Shown one piece after another: positions 17,958 to 24,799 of a DNA stretch of 33,264 nt. The position numbers and the translations under genes were made by a program. The DNA comes from CAYFNK01 sp964474895. Lineage in GTDB: Archaea > Nanobdellota > Nanobdellia > SCGC-AAA011-G17 > PNOQ01. Every line of letters starts with the position of its first letter. Positions within the stretch are counted from its first letter, which is position 1. Location: contig CAYYUK010000007.1 in the NCBI GenBank assembly GCA_964474895.1, forward strand, positions 1 through 33,264, in the 5' to 3' direction. A model generated the notes under the pieces. The model did no database searches. It saw only the letters and a program-made list of their open reading frames with translations, and was not told the DNA's origin.

Positions 17958-18176
17958 ATGAATGAGGTGTCTAACAGAGCATTGTTTTTTATGCTTGTTT
18001 TTGCAATTGTTGTTGTGGTTGTTAGTGCATTCTTAATTTTTAATGCTGCTGGTAAAATAGATTATTCTCCAGGGGGCAATGGAGATGATAATCAGCTAGT
18101 TTCTAGCCCTGTGGGATATGTAACTATAATGGTTCCAGAAATTGATGAGGGGGATATTTACAATGAAGAAAGTTAG
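17958..18176 (+). CDS. Small single-span membrane protein
   Basis: 72 residues: a short polar N-terminus (MNEVSNR), a strong hydrophobic segment (ALFFMLVFAIVVVVVSAFLI, about 8-27) and an acidic outer part ending DEGDIYNEES. It has a good ribosome binding site (GGTGA, spacing 7). The N-terminal hydrophobic helix with a short tail recalls pilin-like subunits, but no clear class III cleavage site is seen, so this is only a possibility. SSPVGYVTIMVPE resembles the TG-type motif followed by a beta strand found in its neighbours (GRATAIGTVELTVPSE). It overlaps the next gene by 14 bases and is probably a partner of it. Confidence 0.65.
   Translation: MNEVSNRALFFMLVFAIVVVVVSAFLIFNAAGKIDYSPGGNGDDNQLVSSPVGYVTIMVPEIDEGDIYNEES
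18147..18153 (+). promoter_or_regulatory. Ribosome binding site setting the start at 18163
   Basis: GAGGGGG lies 9 bases before ATG 18163. Upstream in-frame TTG 18142 and ATG 18145 lie at or before this site and are poor starts. Confidence 0.65.
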
Positions 18177-18756
18177 AAGATCGTTATTTAATAAAAATAT
18201 ATCAAATAATTTTTTATCAGTTTTAATTGTTTTTGCTATTTTTGCATCTGTTTTGGGTACATGGGCTAGTTTAACTATGATTGAACCTTTGACAGGAAGA
18301 GCTACTTCTGGAACTGGTGATGTTTCTGTAACTCCTGAATCTGTTACTAGTTGTACAATAAGTGATAGTGCTATTGCTTTTGGTACTTTAGCTAGAGGAT
18401 CTTCGAATGATAGTTTGAATGCAAGCGATTGGCATGTTTTAGAAAATGATGGTAATGTTAACATAACTGTGGTTCAAGAAGTTAATACTGCTGGTGAATT
18501 GTGGACTGATTCTCAATATCATGCTTCTCACGAGTATTGGCAATCTAATTGTAATAATTCACAGGACAGTGAAGCAGATTGTACAACTGCTTTTGCTAAT
18601 GTTTCTGTTGATGGTTCAGAGGTTACACTTATAACAAATTTGAATCCTGATGATGGTGATGATGAAGCTTATTTTGGTGTGAATATTACAGTTCCAAGTG
18701 ATGAACCTGCAGGAGCACATACTGGAACAATATTGTACACTTGTAGCGCCACCTAA
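18163..18756 (+). CDS. Small anchored surface subunit sharing the C-terminal domain of protein B
   Basis: 197 residues from ATG 18163. A basic N-terminus (MKKVRRSLFNKN) precedes one membrane segment (about 15-38), then IEPLTGRATSGTG, a TG-type motif. The rest is one beta-rich domain with CTISDSAIAFGTL, VLENDGNVNIT, a Trp/Tyr-rich centre, and VNITVPSDEPAG...GTILYT at the end. The same run of features (FGTI, VQNDGN.LVNIT, EYYQCK, a late D/E-rich strand pair) forms the last 140 residues of protein B. It could therefore be a repeating subunit or a partner that packs against the giant protein. TasA/camelysin-like or WxL-like fibre subunits have similar size and topology, but I could not assign it to either. 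Confidence 0.7.
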   Translation: MKKVRRSLFNKNISNNFLSVLIVFAIFASVLGTWASLTMIEPLTGRATSGTGDVSVTPESVTSCTISDSAIAFGTLARGSSNDSLNASDWHVLENDGNVNITVVQEVNTAGELWTDSQYHASHEYWQSNCNNSQDSEADCTTAFANVSVDGSEVTLITNLNPDDGDDEAYFGVNITVPSDEPAGAHTGTILYTCSAT

Positions 18757-18763
18757 TGCTAAG

Positions 18764-18774
18764 TTTTAAATATA
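18764..18774 (+). promoter_or_regulatory. TATA box for the second DUF916-like gene
   Basis: TTTTAAATATA is centred about 26 bases before ATG 18796. This fits a leaderless start at that ATG and argues against TTG 18787. Confidence 0.6.
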
Positions 18775-18795
18775 GTTAGTTTAATTTTGGTTAAT

Positions 18796-19950
18796 ATGAA
18801 ATGGGTTATTTTGTTAGGGGTTTTTTTAGTTTTGTTTTGCTTAGATGTTGGTGCTTTAGGCATTAGCCCCAGTAAAATTAATTATGATTTTGAACCTGGT
18901 CTTTCTGACGAGATAACTTTTAGAGTTATTAATTCTGAATCTGTTCCTTTTAATGTTGAAGTTTATGTCGAAGGTGATTTGGCAGAGTATTTTGATTTTG
19001 AGAGAACTCCTGTGACTTTACCTCCTGGGGAGGCAAGAGAATTTACTGTTTTTTTTAATTTTCCTTCTGACTTACGTATTGCACCTGGTGAGCACAGAAC
19101 AGATATAGTTGCAGCCCAAGTTGGAGATGGAGAAGAAGGTGGTACTGTTGCTGCTTTTGTTGCAGTAGCAATTCCAGTGTTGGTTGAAGTTCCATATGAG
19201 GGAATATTCCTAGATGCAAAAATAGAAATTGGAGAAGCAGAAGCAGGAACTCCTGTTGATTTTGGTATTGAGTTAATTTCTCTTGGAAAAGAAGTTATTT
19301 CAATTGTTAATGGTAATATTGGGATAATTAATGAAGAAGGAGTTGTTGTAGATGAAATTATTTTTCAAGAGCTAAACATACAACCTCTTGATACTAGGCT
19401 TGTTTCTTTGGAATGGTTTCCAGGCGATAATTCTGCGGGAATTTATAATGCAACACTTTTCATAGAATATGATGGGGAAGAAGCAAATTTTGTTAAGGAA
19501 TTCAGATTAGGTGACTTATTGATAGATATTCTTGATTTAGAAGAGAAAAAATTCAAAAAAGGCCAGATAAATAGGATAAATGTTTTAACTAGAAGTTTTT
19601 GGAATTATGAAATCAATGATGCTTATGCTGAAATATTTATCTTTGGTAGTTCCTCGAAAAGTGAATCTATGACTTTTGGTTCTTGGGAAGAGAAGACTGT
19701 GCCTGTTTATTTTGATATGAATGGATTAGAATCCGGAGAATATGAAGCAAGAGTTGTTTTGTCTTATGAAGGTGTAACTACTGAAAAAGTATTTGATATA
19801 ACTATTGGAGCCATTCTTTTTTCTGTAACTAATCTTATTTATGCTGGATTGGTTGTTGTACTTATTGTTTTGGTTGTTCTATTCCTTAAAAAAAGGAAGT
19901 TATTTAAATCAAAAAAGGCAAGACTGGGTCATGGAAAGAATAAGGGGTAA
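18796..19950 (+). CDS. Ig-like membrane protein, DUF916-like layout (second copy)
   Basis: 384 residues from ATG 18796, chosen by TATA spacing over TTG 18787. Signal peptide 1-20, then LGISPSKINYDFEPGLS and VEVYVEGDL, close to the start of the paralog at 16702 (LGVTPARETFDFEPGS, VVYAEGG). Three Ig-like regions follow, with VEVPYEG in place of the paralog's VMVPYPG, and GLESGEY...VVLSYEG in place of GIKEGIY...LILHYGG. A membrane segment (about 347-369) and a Lys/Arg tail close the protein. The paralog pair suggests two holders for two kinds of surface subunit. It overlaps the next gene by 20 bases, so the two are coupled. Confidence 0.78.
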   Translation: MKWVILLGVFLVLFCLDVGALGISPSKINYDFEPGLSDEITFRVINSESVPFNVEVYVEGDLAEYFDFERTPVTLPPGEAREFTVFFNFPSDLRIAPGEHRTDIVAAQVGDGEEGGTVAAFVAVAIPVLVEVPYEGIFLDAKIEIGEAEAGTPVDFGIELISLGKEVISIVNGNIGIINEEGVVVDEIIFQELNIQPLDTRLVSLEWFPGDNSAGIYNATLFIEYDGEEANFVKEFRLGDLLIDILDLEEKKFKKGQINRINVLTRSFWNYEINDAYAEIFIFGSSSKSESMTFGSWEEKTVPVYFDMNGLESGEYEARVVLSYEGVTTEKVFDITIGAILFSVTNLIYAGLVVVLIVLVVLFLKKRKLFKSKKARLGHGKNKG

Positions 19951-21361
19951 TCTATTATTTTTTTTGGTTTTGTTATTAATTTTTGTATCATTTATGTCCC
20001 CCCTACTTATGCATTTTAAGGTAGCAAATCTTTCTACAGGTAGAGCTACTGCAATTGGTACTGTTGAGTTAACTGTTCCTTCTGAATGCGGTAATGGTGA
20101 ATGTGAGTTCGATGAAACTTGTGGAAATTGTGTTGTTGATTGTGGGACTTGTCCTGTTGAACAGGCTCCGAGCGGGTCTTCTGGTGGCGGAGGTGGTGGT
20201 GCTAGAGATGTTGTTAGTTTTGCTTTTGATCCACAGTATATTGAAGAACGTTTTTCTCAAGGAGAGTATGAAAGTAAGACAATTGAAGTTAAAAATAAAG
20301 GAAGTAAGGGAATTGAAGTTGGATTGAGTGTTAGCAATATTGAAGAATTTGTATTTTTGGATGAAAAATCTTTGTCTGTTCCGAGAGATAAATCTAACTC
20401 TTTTGAAGCTCTTTTTTCTGTTGGTCAAGATACTGAGTCTAGTGTTTATGTTGGTAGTATAAAAGGAGAATCATCGAATGTTGAAAAAGAGTTGCCAATT
20501 GTTATTACTGTTTATGAGAAAGAAGGTCCATTTCTTGTAGATATAAGTATCCCTGAAGTGTATAGAGTTATTTATCCCGGAGAAATAGTTTTGGGTGAGA
20601 TAACAATAACTAATATGCTAAATACTTCTGTTTTCTTAGATGTAGAATATTCTATAAAGAGTCAAGATGAGGAAACAATATCTTATAGATCTAATTCTGT
20701 TAGTTTGAGTAAAGGTAGGAACGAATTTGAAGAGGTTTTTGGGGTTGCTGAAGATATGATTCCTGGTTATTATTTATTTTATGTTTCTCTAGATTATGAA
20801 TCTAGAATTTATTCAAGTGCATCCATCTTTAGAGTTGGCCCTCCTGAAAGGTTGCCATTTTCACTACAATCTTATGTAATTTTGGGTATTGTACTTATAT
20901 TGATTGGTTTGTGGGTCCTGTTCTTGTTAGCCAAGCGTAGAAAGAAAAGCAAGAAAAAGAAAGTTACATTGATTAAGATAGAAGAGATAGATGAAGGAAA
21001 ACTAGTAGATAGTACTATTGCAAAGCTTGATGAATTGAAGAAATCTGGAGATGTTGATAGGTACTTTTCTATAATGAGGCATTTCTTTGCCAAGTTTTAT
21101 TCAGTAGGATTTAGTCTAACATTTGAAGAGATAGTTTCTGCCTTAAGTAATAAAAAAGTTAAGAATAAAGTAAAAGTCATATCTTTCATAAATAAAATAT
21201 CTCACGTACCATATCAAAGCAAAGAGATTTCCAAGATTGATTTAGATAAAATGATAGTGGATTCTATTTCTTTAGTGAAATGTTTGAAAAGTAGAAATAA
21301 AAAAGTTGTATCTAAAAGAGGAAAAAAGAGACCAAATAAGAGAAACAAAAAGAGAAAGTAG
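19931..21361 (+). CDS. BatD-like membrane protein with Cys motif, Ig domains and a cytoplasmic helical domain
   Basis: 476 residues from ATG 19931; a longer frame from 19841 would overlap the previous gene by 110 bases and is rejected. Membrane segment 1 (about 8-29) is followed by NLSTGRATAIG, a Cys cluster CGNGECEFDETCGNC, a Gly-rich linker and two Ig-like domains. Membrane segment 2 is at about 314-335, followed by a Lys-rich stretch and a helical cytoplasmic domain (about 355-450) with DVDRYFSIMRHFFAKFY and LTFEEIVSAL. That domain looks like the cytoplasmic C-terminus of BatD/DUF4129-type proteins found beside MoxR, DUF58 and VWA genes, which follow directly here. It is the best candidate for the link between the outer subunits and the AAA+ machinery. 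The tail is Lys/Arg-rich. Confidence 0.72.
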   Translation: MERIRGNLLFFLVLLLIFVSFMSPLLMHFKVANLSTGRATAIGTVELTVPSECGNGECEFDETCGNCVVDCGTCPVEQAPSGSSGGGGGGARDVVSFAFDPQYIEERFSQGEYESKTIEVKNKGSKGIEVGLSVSNIEEFVFLDEKSLSVPRDKSNSFEALFSVGQDTESSVYVGSIKGESSNVEKELPIVITVYEKEGPFLVDISIPEVYRVIYPGEIVLGEITITNMLNTSVFLDVEYSIKSQDEETISYRSNSVSLSKGRNEFEEVFGVAEDMIPGYYLFYVSLDYESRIYSSASIFRVGPPERLPFSLQSYVILGIVLILIGLWVLFLLAKRRKKSKKKKVTLIKIEEIDEGKLVDSTIAKLDELKKSGDVDRYFSIMRHFFAKFYSVGFSLTFEEIVSALSNKKVKNKVKVISFINKISHVPYQSKEISKIDLDKMIVDSISLVKCLKSRNKKVVSKRGKKRPNKRNKKRK

Positions 21362-21426
21362 ACAATAGTTTTTTAAAGGTAAAAATTGATGATTAATTTA
21401 ATGTTTTAACTAGTGGGTTTATTTTT

Positions 21427-22548
21427 ATGGTGACTAAAAAAAGAGGTAGGAAAGTCGGTAGAGTTAGAGTTTCTAATAAGAGAAAAAGATCATCTGAAGT
21501 TAAGAAAAAGATCACACCCAAGAAGAAGACACAAGTTAGAAGCAAATCTATGTTTAAAGGTTCAGGGATTTCTGGGATGGAGAGAGAGGTTGCTTTTTTT
21601 AAGAAAAAAGTTGATTCTATGCGATTGGAAATATCTAAAGTTGTTATTGGGCAACATAAAGTAATAGAAGATATGATGACTTGTTTATTTGCTAATAGCA
21701 GTGTTCTTTTGGAAGGAGTTCCAGGTATTGCTAAAACTTTAATGATCAGGGCAATGGCAAAAACAATTGGTTGTGAGTCTAAAAGAATTCAGTTTACTGC
21801 AGATCTTTTACCAACAGATATTACTGGTTTTGTTGCTTATAGCAGGACGAAGGGTTTCTTTGTTGTTAAAGGACCTATTTTTGCAAATTTTGTTTTGGCT
21901 GATGAAATAAATAGAGCACCACCAAAAGTTCAGTCTGCGTTAATTGAAGTTATGCAGGAGAAACAAGTTACTATTGGTAAAAAAACTTATCATTTGGAGA
22001 GACCCTTTATTGTTTTTGCTACAGAAAATCCATTGGAAAACCAGGGCGTCTATAAATTACCTGAAGCACAAATAGATAGATTTTTGTTTAAAGTTATTGT
22101 TGACTATCCACAGTTGGAAGAAGAAGAATTAATTATGGATCAAAATATTACCTTGAATAAATTTGAAGATTATAAAATAAAAACTGTTATTTCTCCAAAA
22201 GATATTATTAGAATTCAAGAATTAGTAAAGAAAGTTTATGTTCATCCAAAAATTAAGAGATATATAACTGAAATTGTTAGTTATACAAGGCCTTCTGCAA
22301 AAAATGATTTGAAATTAATAAAGTATGTTGAATGGGGTGTGAGTCCAAGGGCATCTATTAATATTTATTTAGCGGCTAGAGCCAGAGCATTGATGTTGGG
22401 CAGGGCTTATGTTGTTCCACAAGATGTTAAGGAAGTTGTATACAATGTTTTGAGGCATAGAATTCTATTGAATTATCATGGACAAGTTGAGAATATTAAG
22501 TCAGAAGATGTAATAACAGATGTTCTGAGTAAGGTGAAGGTTCCGTAA
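21427..22548 (+). CDS. MoxR-family AAA+ ATPase
   Basis: 373 residues with every MoxR landmark: VVIGQHKVIEDM, Walker A GVPGIAKT (97-104), the LPTDITG loop, Walker B VLADEINRAPPK (156-167), sensor 1 FATENPLENQG, PEAQIDRF with the arginine finger, and sensor 2 GVSPRASI. MoxR proteins are chaperone-like ATPases that act on proteins with VWA domains and help activate or assemble metal-dependent complexes and membrane machines. The first 45 residues are an unusual Lys/Arg-rich extension, possibly for membrane or nucleic acid contact. It is followed 2 bases later by the DUF58 gene, and the VWA gene comes next, the classical MoxR-DUF58-VWA order. A weak TATA-like stretch (about 21370-21376) lies in the 65-base gap upstream. 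Confidence 0.95.
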   Translation: MVTKKRGRKVGRVRVSNKRKRSSEVKKKITPKKKTQVRSKSMFKGSGISGMEREVAFFKKKVDSMRLEISKVVIGQHKVIEDMMTCLFANSSVLLEGVPGIAKTLMIRAMAKTIGCESKRIQFTADLLPTDITGFVAYSRTKGFFVVKGPIFANFVLADEINRAPPKVQSALIEVMQEKQVTIGKKTYHLERPFIVFATENPLENQGVYKLPEAQIDRFLFKVIVDYPQLEEEELIMDQNITLNKFEDYKIKTVISPKDIIRIQELVKKVYVHPKIKRYITEIVSYTRPSAKNDLKLIKYVEWGVSPRASINIYLAARARALMLGRAYVVPQDVKEVVYNVLRHRILLNYHGQVENIKSEDVITDVLSKVKVP

Positions 22549-22550
22549 AA

Positions 22551-23456
22551 ATGGGAAGGTTTCCAGTTAAACCTATTAGATTGGGTAAGCAAATAGAGAT
22601 TATGAGCAAGGTTATGGATTATTCTGTTACTTCTGGAGCTAGTGAGAATTACTTTGGTATTTTTGGTGGAAGTGGGGCGGAATTTAAAGGTCATAGAGAG
22701 TATGGCCCTGGAAGCGATTCAAAGCGTATTGATTGGAAAGCAAGTTTGCGTTCAGATAAATTATTGGTTAAAGAGTTTTTTCAAGAAAAAGGAATGGATG
22801 TAATCTTTGTTTATGATGTAAGCGAAAGTATGTTGTTTGGTTCTCAAAGTAAAATCAAAGCCCATTATGGTGCAGAATTTATTTTGGCATTGGCTGGAAC
22901 TGCAATGGAGGCTAATTATAATATTGGTTTAGTATGTTTTTCTGATAAGGTTAGGAAAGTTTTTTTGCCTTCTTCTGGAGGGAGACAATATTCATTGATG
23001 GTTGATGTTTTGTCTAATCATTCTACATATGGTGGGAAATTTAAAATGAAAGAGGTTTTGAGTTATGTTTCTGAGATGTTTAATCCTGGTTCTGTTATTG
23101 TACTTGTGTCAGATTTTTTGGGCGACGAAGGAGATTTTTTGAAGTATAAAAGTAAATTTAGAATTTTATCTCATAATTATGATGTTATATCTGTTGTTTT
23201 AAGAGATGTTAGAGATGAGTTTATGCCTGCTCAAAGCGAAGAGTTTGTTGTTTCGGATCCATATAGCGGTAGGAAAATAGCATTTGTTCCTTCTAAGATA
23301 AAAGATAGATTTGAGAATTATGCCAAACACCAAAGAAAAGAACTCTTTACATTTTTAAATGAAGTAAAATCAGAATGTCTCCCACTATATACTGATAAAT
23401 CTTTTGTATCTGAAACAATATCATTTTTTGAAAGGAGGGGGCAGCTATCGAAATAA
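22551..23456 (+). CDS. DUF58 protein with VWA-like domain
   Basis: 301 residues. The DUF58 signature is intact: EFKGHREYGPGSDSKRIDWK (about 44-63), then LLVKEFFQE. A VWA-type fold follows with a DVSES metal-site motif (Asp89, Ser91, Ser93) and VLVSDF. DUF58 proteins occur next to MoxR and are thought to be its partner or substrate. Here there is no membrane segment, so it is cytoplasmic, whereas many bacterial DUF58 proteins have N-terminal membrane helices. It starts 2 bases after moxR. Its last codons contain the AAAGGAGGGGG ribosome binding site of the next gene. Confidence 0.93.
   Translation: MGRFPVKPIRLGKQIEIMSKVMDYSVTSGASENYFGIFGGSGAEFKGHREYGPGSDSKRIDWKASLRSDKLLVKEFFQEKGMDVIFVYDVSESMLFGSQSKIKAHYGAEFILALAGTAMEANYNIGLVCFSDKVRKVFLPSSGGRQYSLMVDVLSNHSTYGGKFKMKEVLSYVSEMFNPGSVIVLVSDFLGDEGDFLKYKSKFRILSHNYDVISVVLRDVRDEFMPAQSEEFVVSDPYSGRKIAFVPSKIKDRFENYAKHQRKELFTFLNEVKSECLPLYTDKSFVSETISFFERRGQLSK
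23434..23441 (+). promoter_or_regulatory. Strong ribosome binding site for the VWA gene
   Basis: GGAGGGGG lies inside the end of the DUF58 gene, 5 bases before an in-frame ATC at 23447. No in-frame ATG, GTG or TTG occurs until GTG 23489, some 47 bases further. Confidence 0.65.
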
Positions 23457-24388
23457 TCTTTAGTAATCCAAGATACTTATGGTTTTTAGTGAGTCTGTTT
23501 ATTTTAGTGATTGTTCATCAGGTTAGTGTTGGATGGAACAAAAAGAGAGCTTTAAACTTTGCTAATTTTGATGCAATAGCGAAAGTTACACGACAAACAT
23601 TTTTCCCGAAAAGTTTTATCCCCCTTATACTTAGGCTGGCAATTTTGGTTTGTTTGATATTTTCTGTTTCAGGGTTAGGTATTTGGTATCAAGGATACGC
23701 CAGTGATTTTGATTATATCCTTTTAGTTGATGCTTCAGGTAGTATGTTGGCTGATGATTATGAACCGAATCGGTTGGAAGCAGCAAAAGAAGCTGCCATA
23801 GATTTTATAGATCTTTTAAGTGCTAAAACTAATATTGGTGTTATTTCATTTGCTGGAACTTCTTTTATAAATCAACCACTTACAGAAGATAAGAGTTTGG
23901 CAAAAAATGCTATTTCTTCAATAGAAATACTAGATGTTGGTGGCACTGCAATGGGTGATGCTGTTGTTTTGGCATCTAATGTGTATAAAATGTCTGAAGA
24001 TACTTTAAATGGAAGGTCTGTAATTCTCTTAACAGATGGCCAGAGTAATGTTGGTGTTGAAATTAATGATGCTATAGAATATGCTGTTGATAATGGGATT
24101 GTGATAAATACTTTAGGTGTAGGCACTGAAGAGGGGGGTGTTTTTATAGAAGGATTAATTGTTTCGCAACTCGATGTTGGGACTTTAGAAACTCTTGCAA
24201 CTGAAACTGGAGGGGAATTTCATTTAGTTAGAAGTAAAGAAGAATTGAGTGATGCATATTTTAAATTATCAGGCTCCAAGAAAACAAGAGTGTTTTTTGA
24301 TGGAAGAGTTTATTTTCTTTTGATTGCTTTTGTTTTTTTATTGGTAGAATGGTCGTTGGCTAATACGAAATATAAAACAATAACTTAA
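23447..24388 (+). CDS. BatA/BatB-like VWA membrane protein, probable non-AUG start
   Basis: VWA domain with a complete metal site: DASGS (Asp95, Ser97, Ser99 in this numbering), GGTAMGDA and LLTDGQSN. Two membrane segments lie before it and one after it (VYFLLIAFVFLLVEW), the BatA/BatB arrangement. The start is odd. The strong ribosome binding site points to ATC 23447, giving a protein that opens IEIIFSNPRYLWFL, typical of this family (usually with Met first). The first standard codon, GTG 23489, would cut off this conserved opening and has no ribosome binding site. If the usual rule is applied the gene is 23489-24388 (299 residues). It overlaps DUF58 by 10 bases and is the likely membrane client or effector of MoxR. 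Confidence 0.85.
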   Translation: MEIIFSNPRYLWFLVSLFILVIVHQVSVGWNKKRALNFANFDAIAKVTRQTFFPKSFIPLILRLAILVCLIFSVSGLGIWYQGYASDFDYILLVDASGSMLADDYEPNRLEAAKEAAIDFIDLLSAKTNIGVISFAGTSFINQPLTEDKSLAKNAISSIEILDVGGTAMGDAVVLASNVYKMSEDTLNGRSVILLTDGQSNVGVEINDAIEYAVDNGIVINTLGVGTEEGGVFIEGLIVSQLDVGTLETLATETGGEFHLVRSKEELSDAYFKLSGSKKTRVFFDGRVYFLLIAFVFLLVEWSLANTKYKTIT

Positions 24389-24436
24389 AAAAGGCTGAAG
24401 TTTTGTACTATTTTTAGTGGATAATAGGGGTGTTTT

Positions 24437-24799
24437 ATGAAAAAAAGTGTTATTTTGGTTGTGGCAGGATGTCTATTGGTTTTAATTATTGCTTTTGGAA
24501 TTTTTAATATTAAATCTGTTGAGAATGTTGGAGAAGGCGGTGTTGGTGGGGAGATTGGATTTGATGAAGCTCCAGATAGTTTTAATTTAAATGTTGGAGA
24601 AGAATTCTATTATGATTTTGATGCTGGTGAAGACTATATCTTTTCAGATGATGCAGATTTTTTTGATATAGATCCTGAAACTGGTGAAGTCTCTTTTGTT
24701 CCTTTAACTGAAGGTGAGTTTGATATTGTTATAATAGCAATGAAAAATGCGGAAGATTTTTATTATAAATCAATTAGATTTGTGGTGGTGGAATGGTGA
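24437..24799 (+). CDS. Small anchored Ig-like protein
   Basis: 120 residues: a membrane anchor (about 4-26, VILVVAGCLLVLIIAFGIF), a Gly/Glu linker, and one small cadherin/putative-Ig domain (VGEEFYYDFDA...FFDIDPETGEVSFVP). The domain resembles a repeat unit of the next protein (EFYYNMDA...LFTINSSTGEINYT). An AGGGGTG ribosome binding site precedes the ATG by about 4 bases, and a TTAAAAAAG TATA-like stretch lies about 50 bases upstream. It overlaps the next gene by 7 bases, so the two are coupled. It is probably an accessory of the larger surface protein. No catalytic residues are apparent. Confidence 0.7.
   Translation: MKKSVILVVAGCLLVLIIAFGIFNIKSVENVGEGGVGGEIGFDEAPDSFNLNVGEEFYYDFDAGEDYIFSDDADFFDIDPETGEVSFVPLTEGEFDIVIIAMKNAEDFYYKSIRFVVVEW

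Noticed and set aside
19841..19930. Upstream start for the BatD-like gene
   Set aside because: It would overlap the previous gene by 110 bases and adds a second hydrophobic stretch out of keeping with the anchor that follows ATG 19931.
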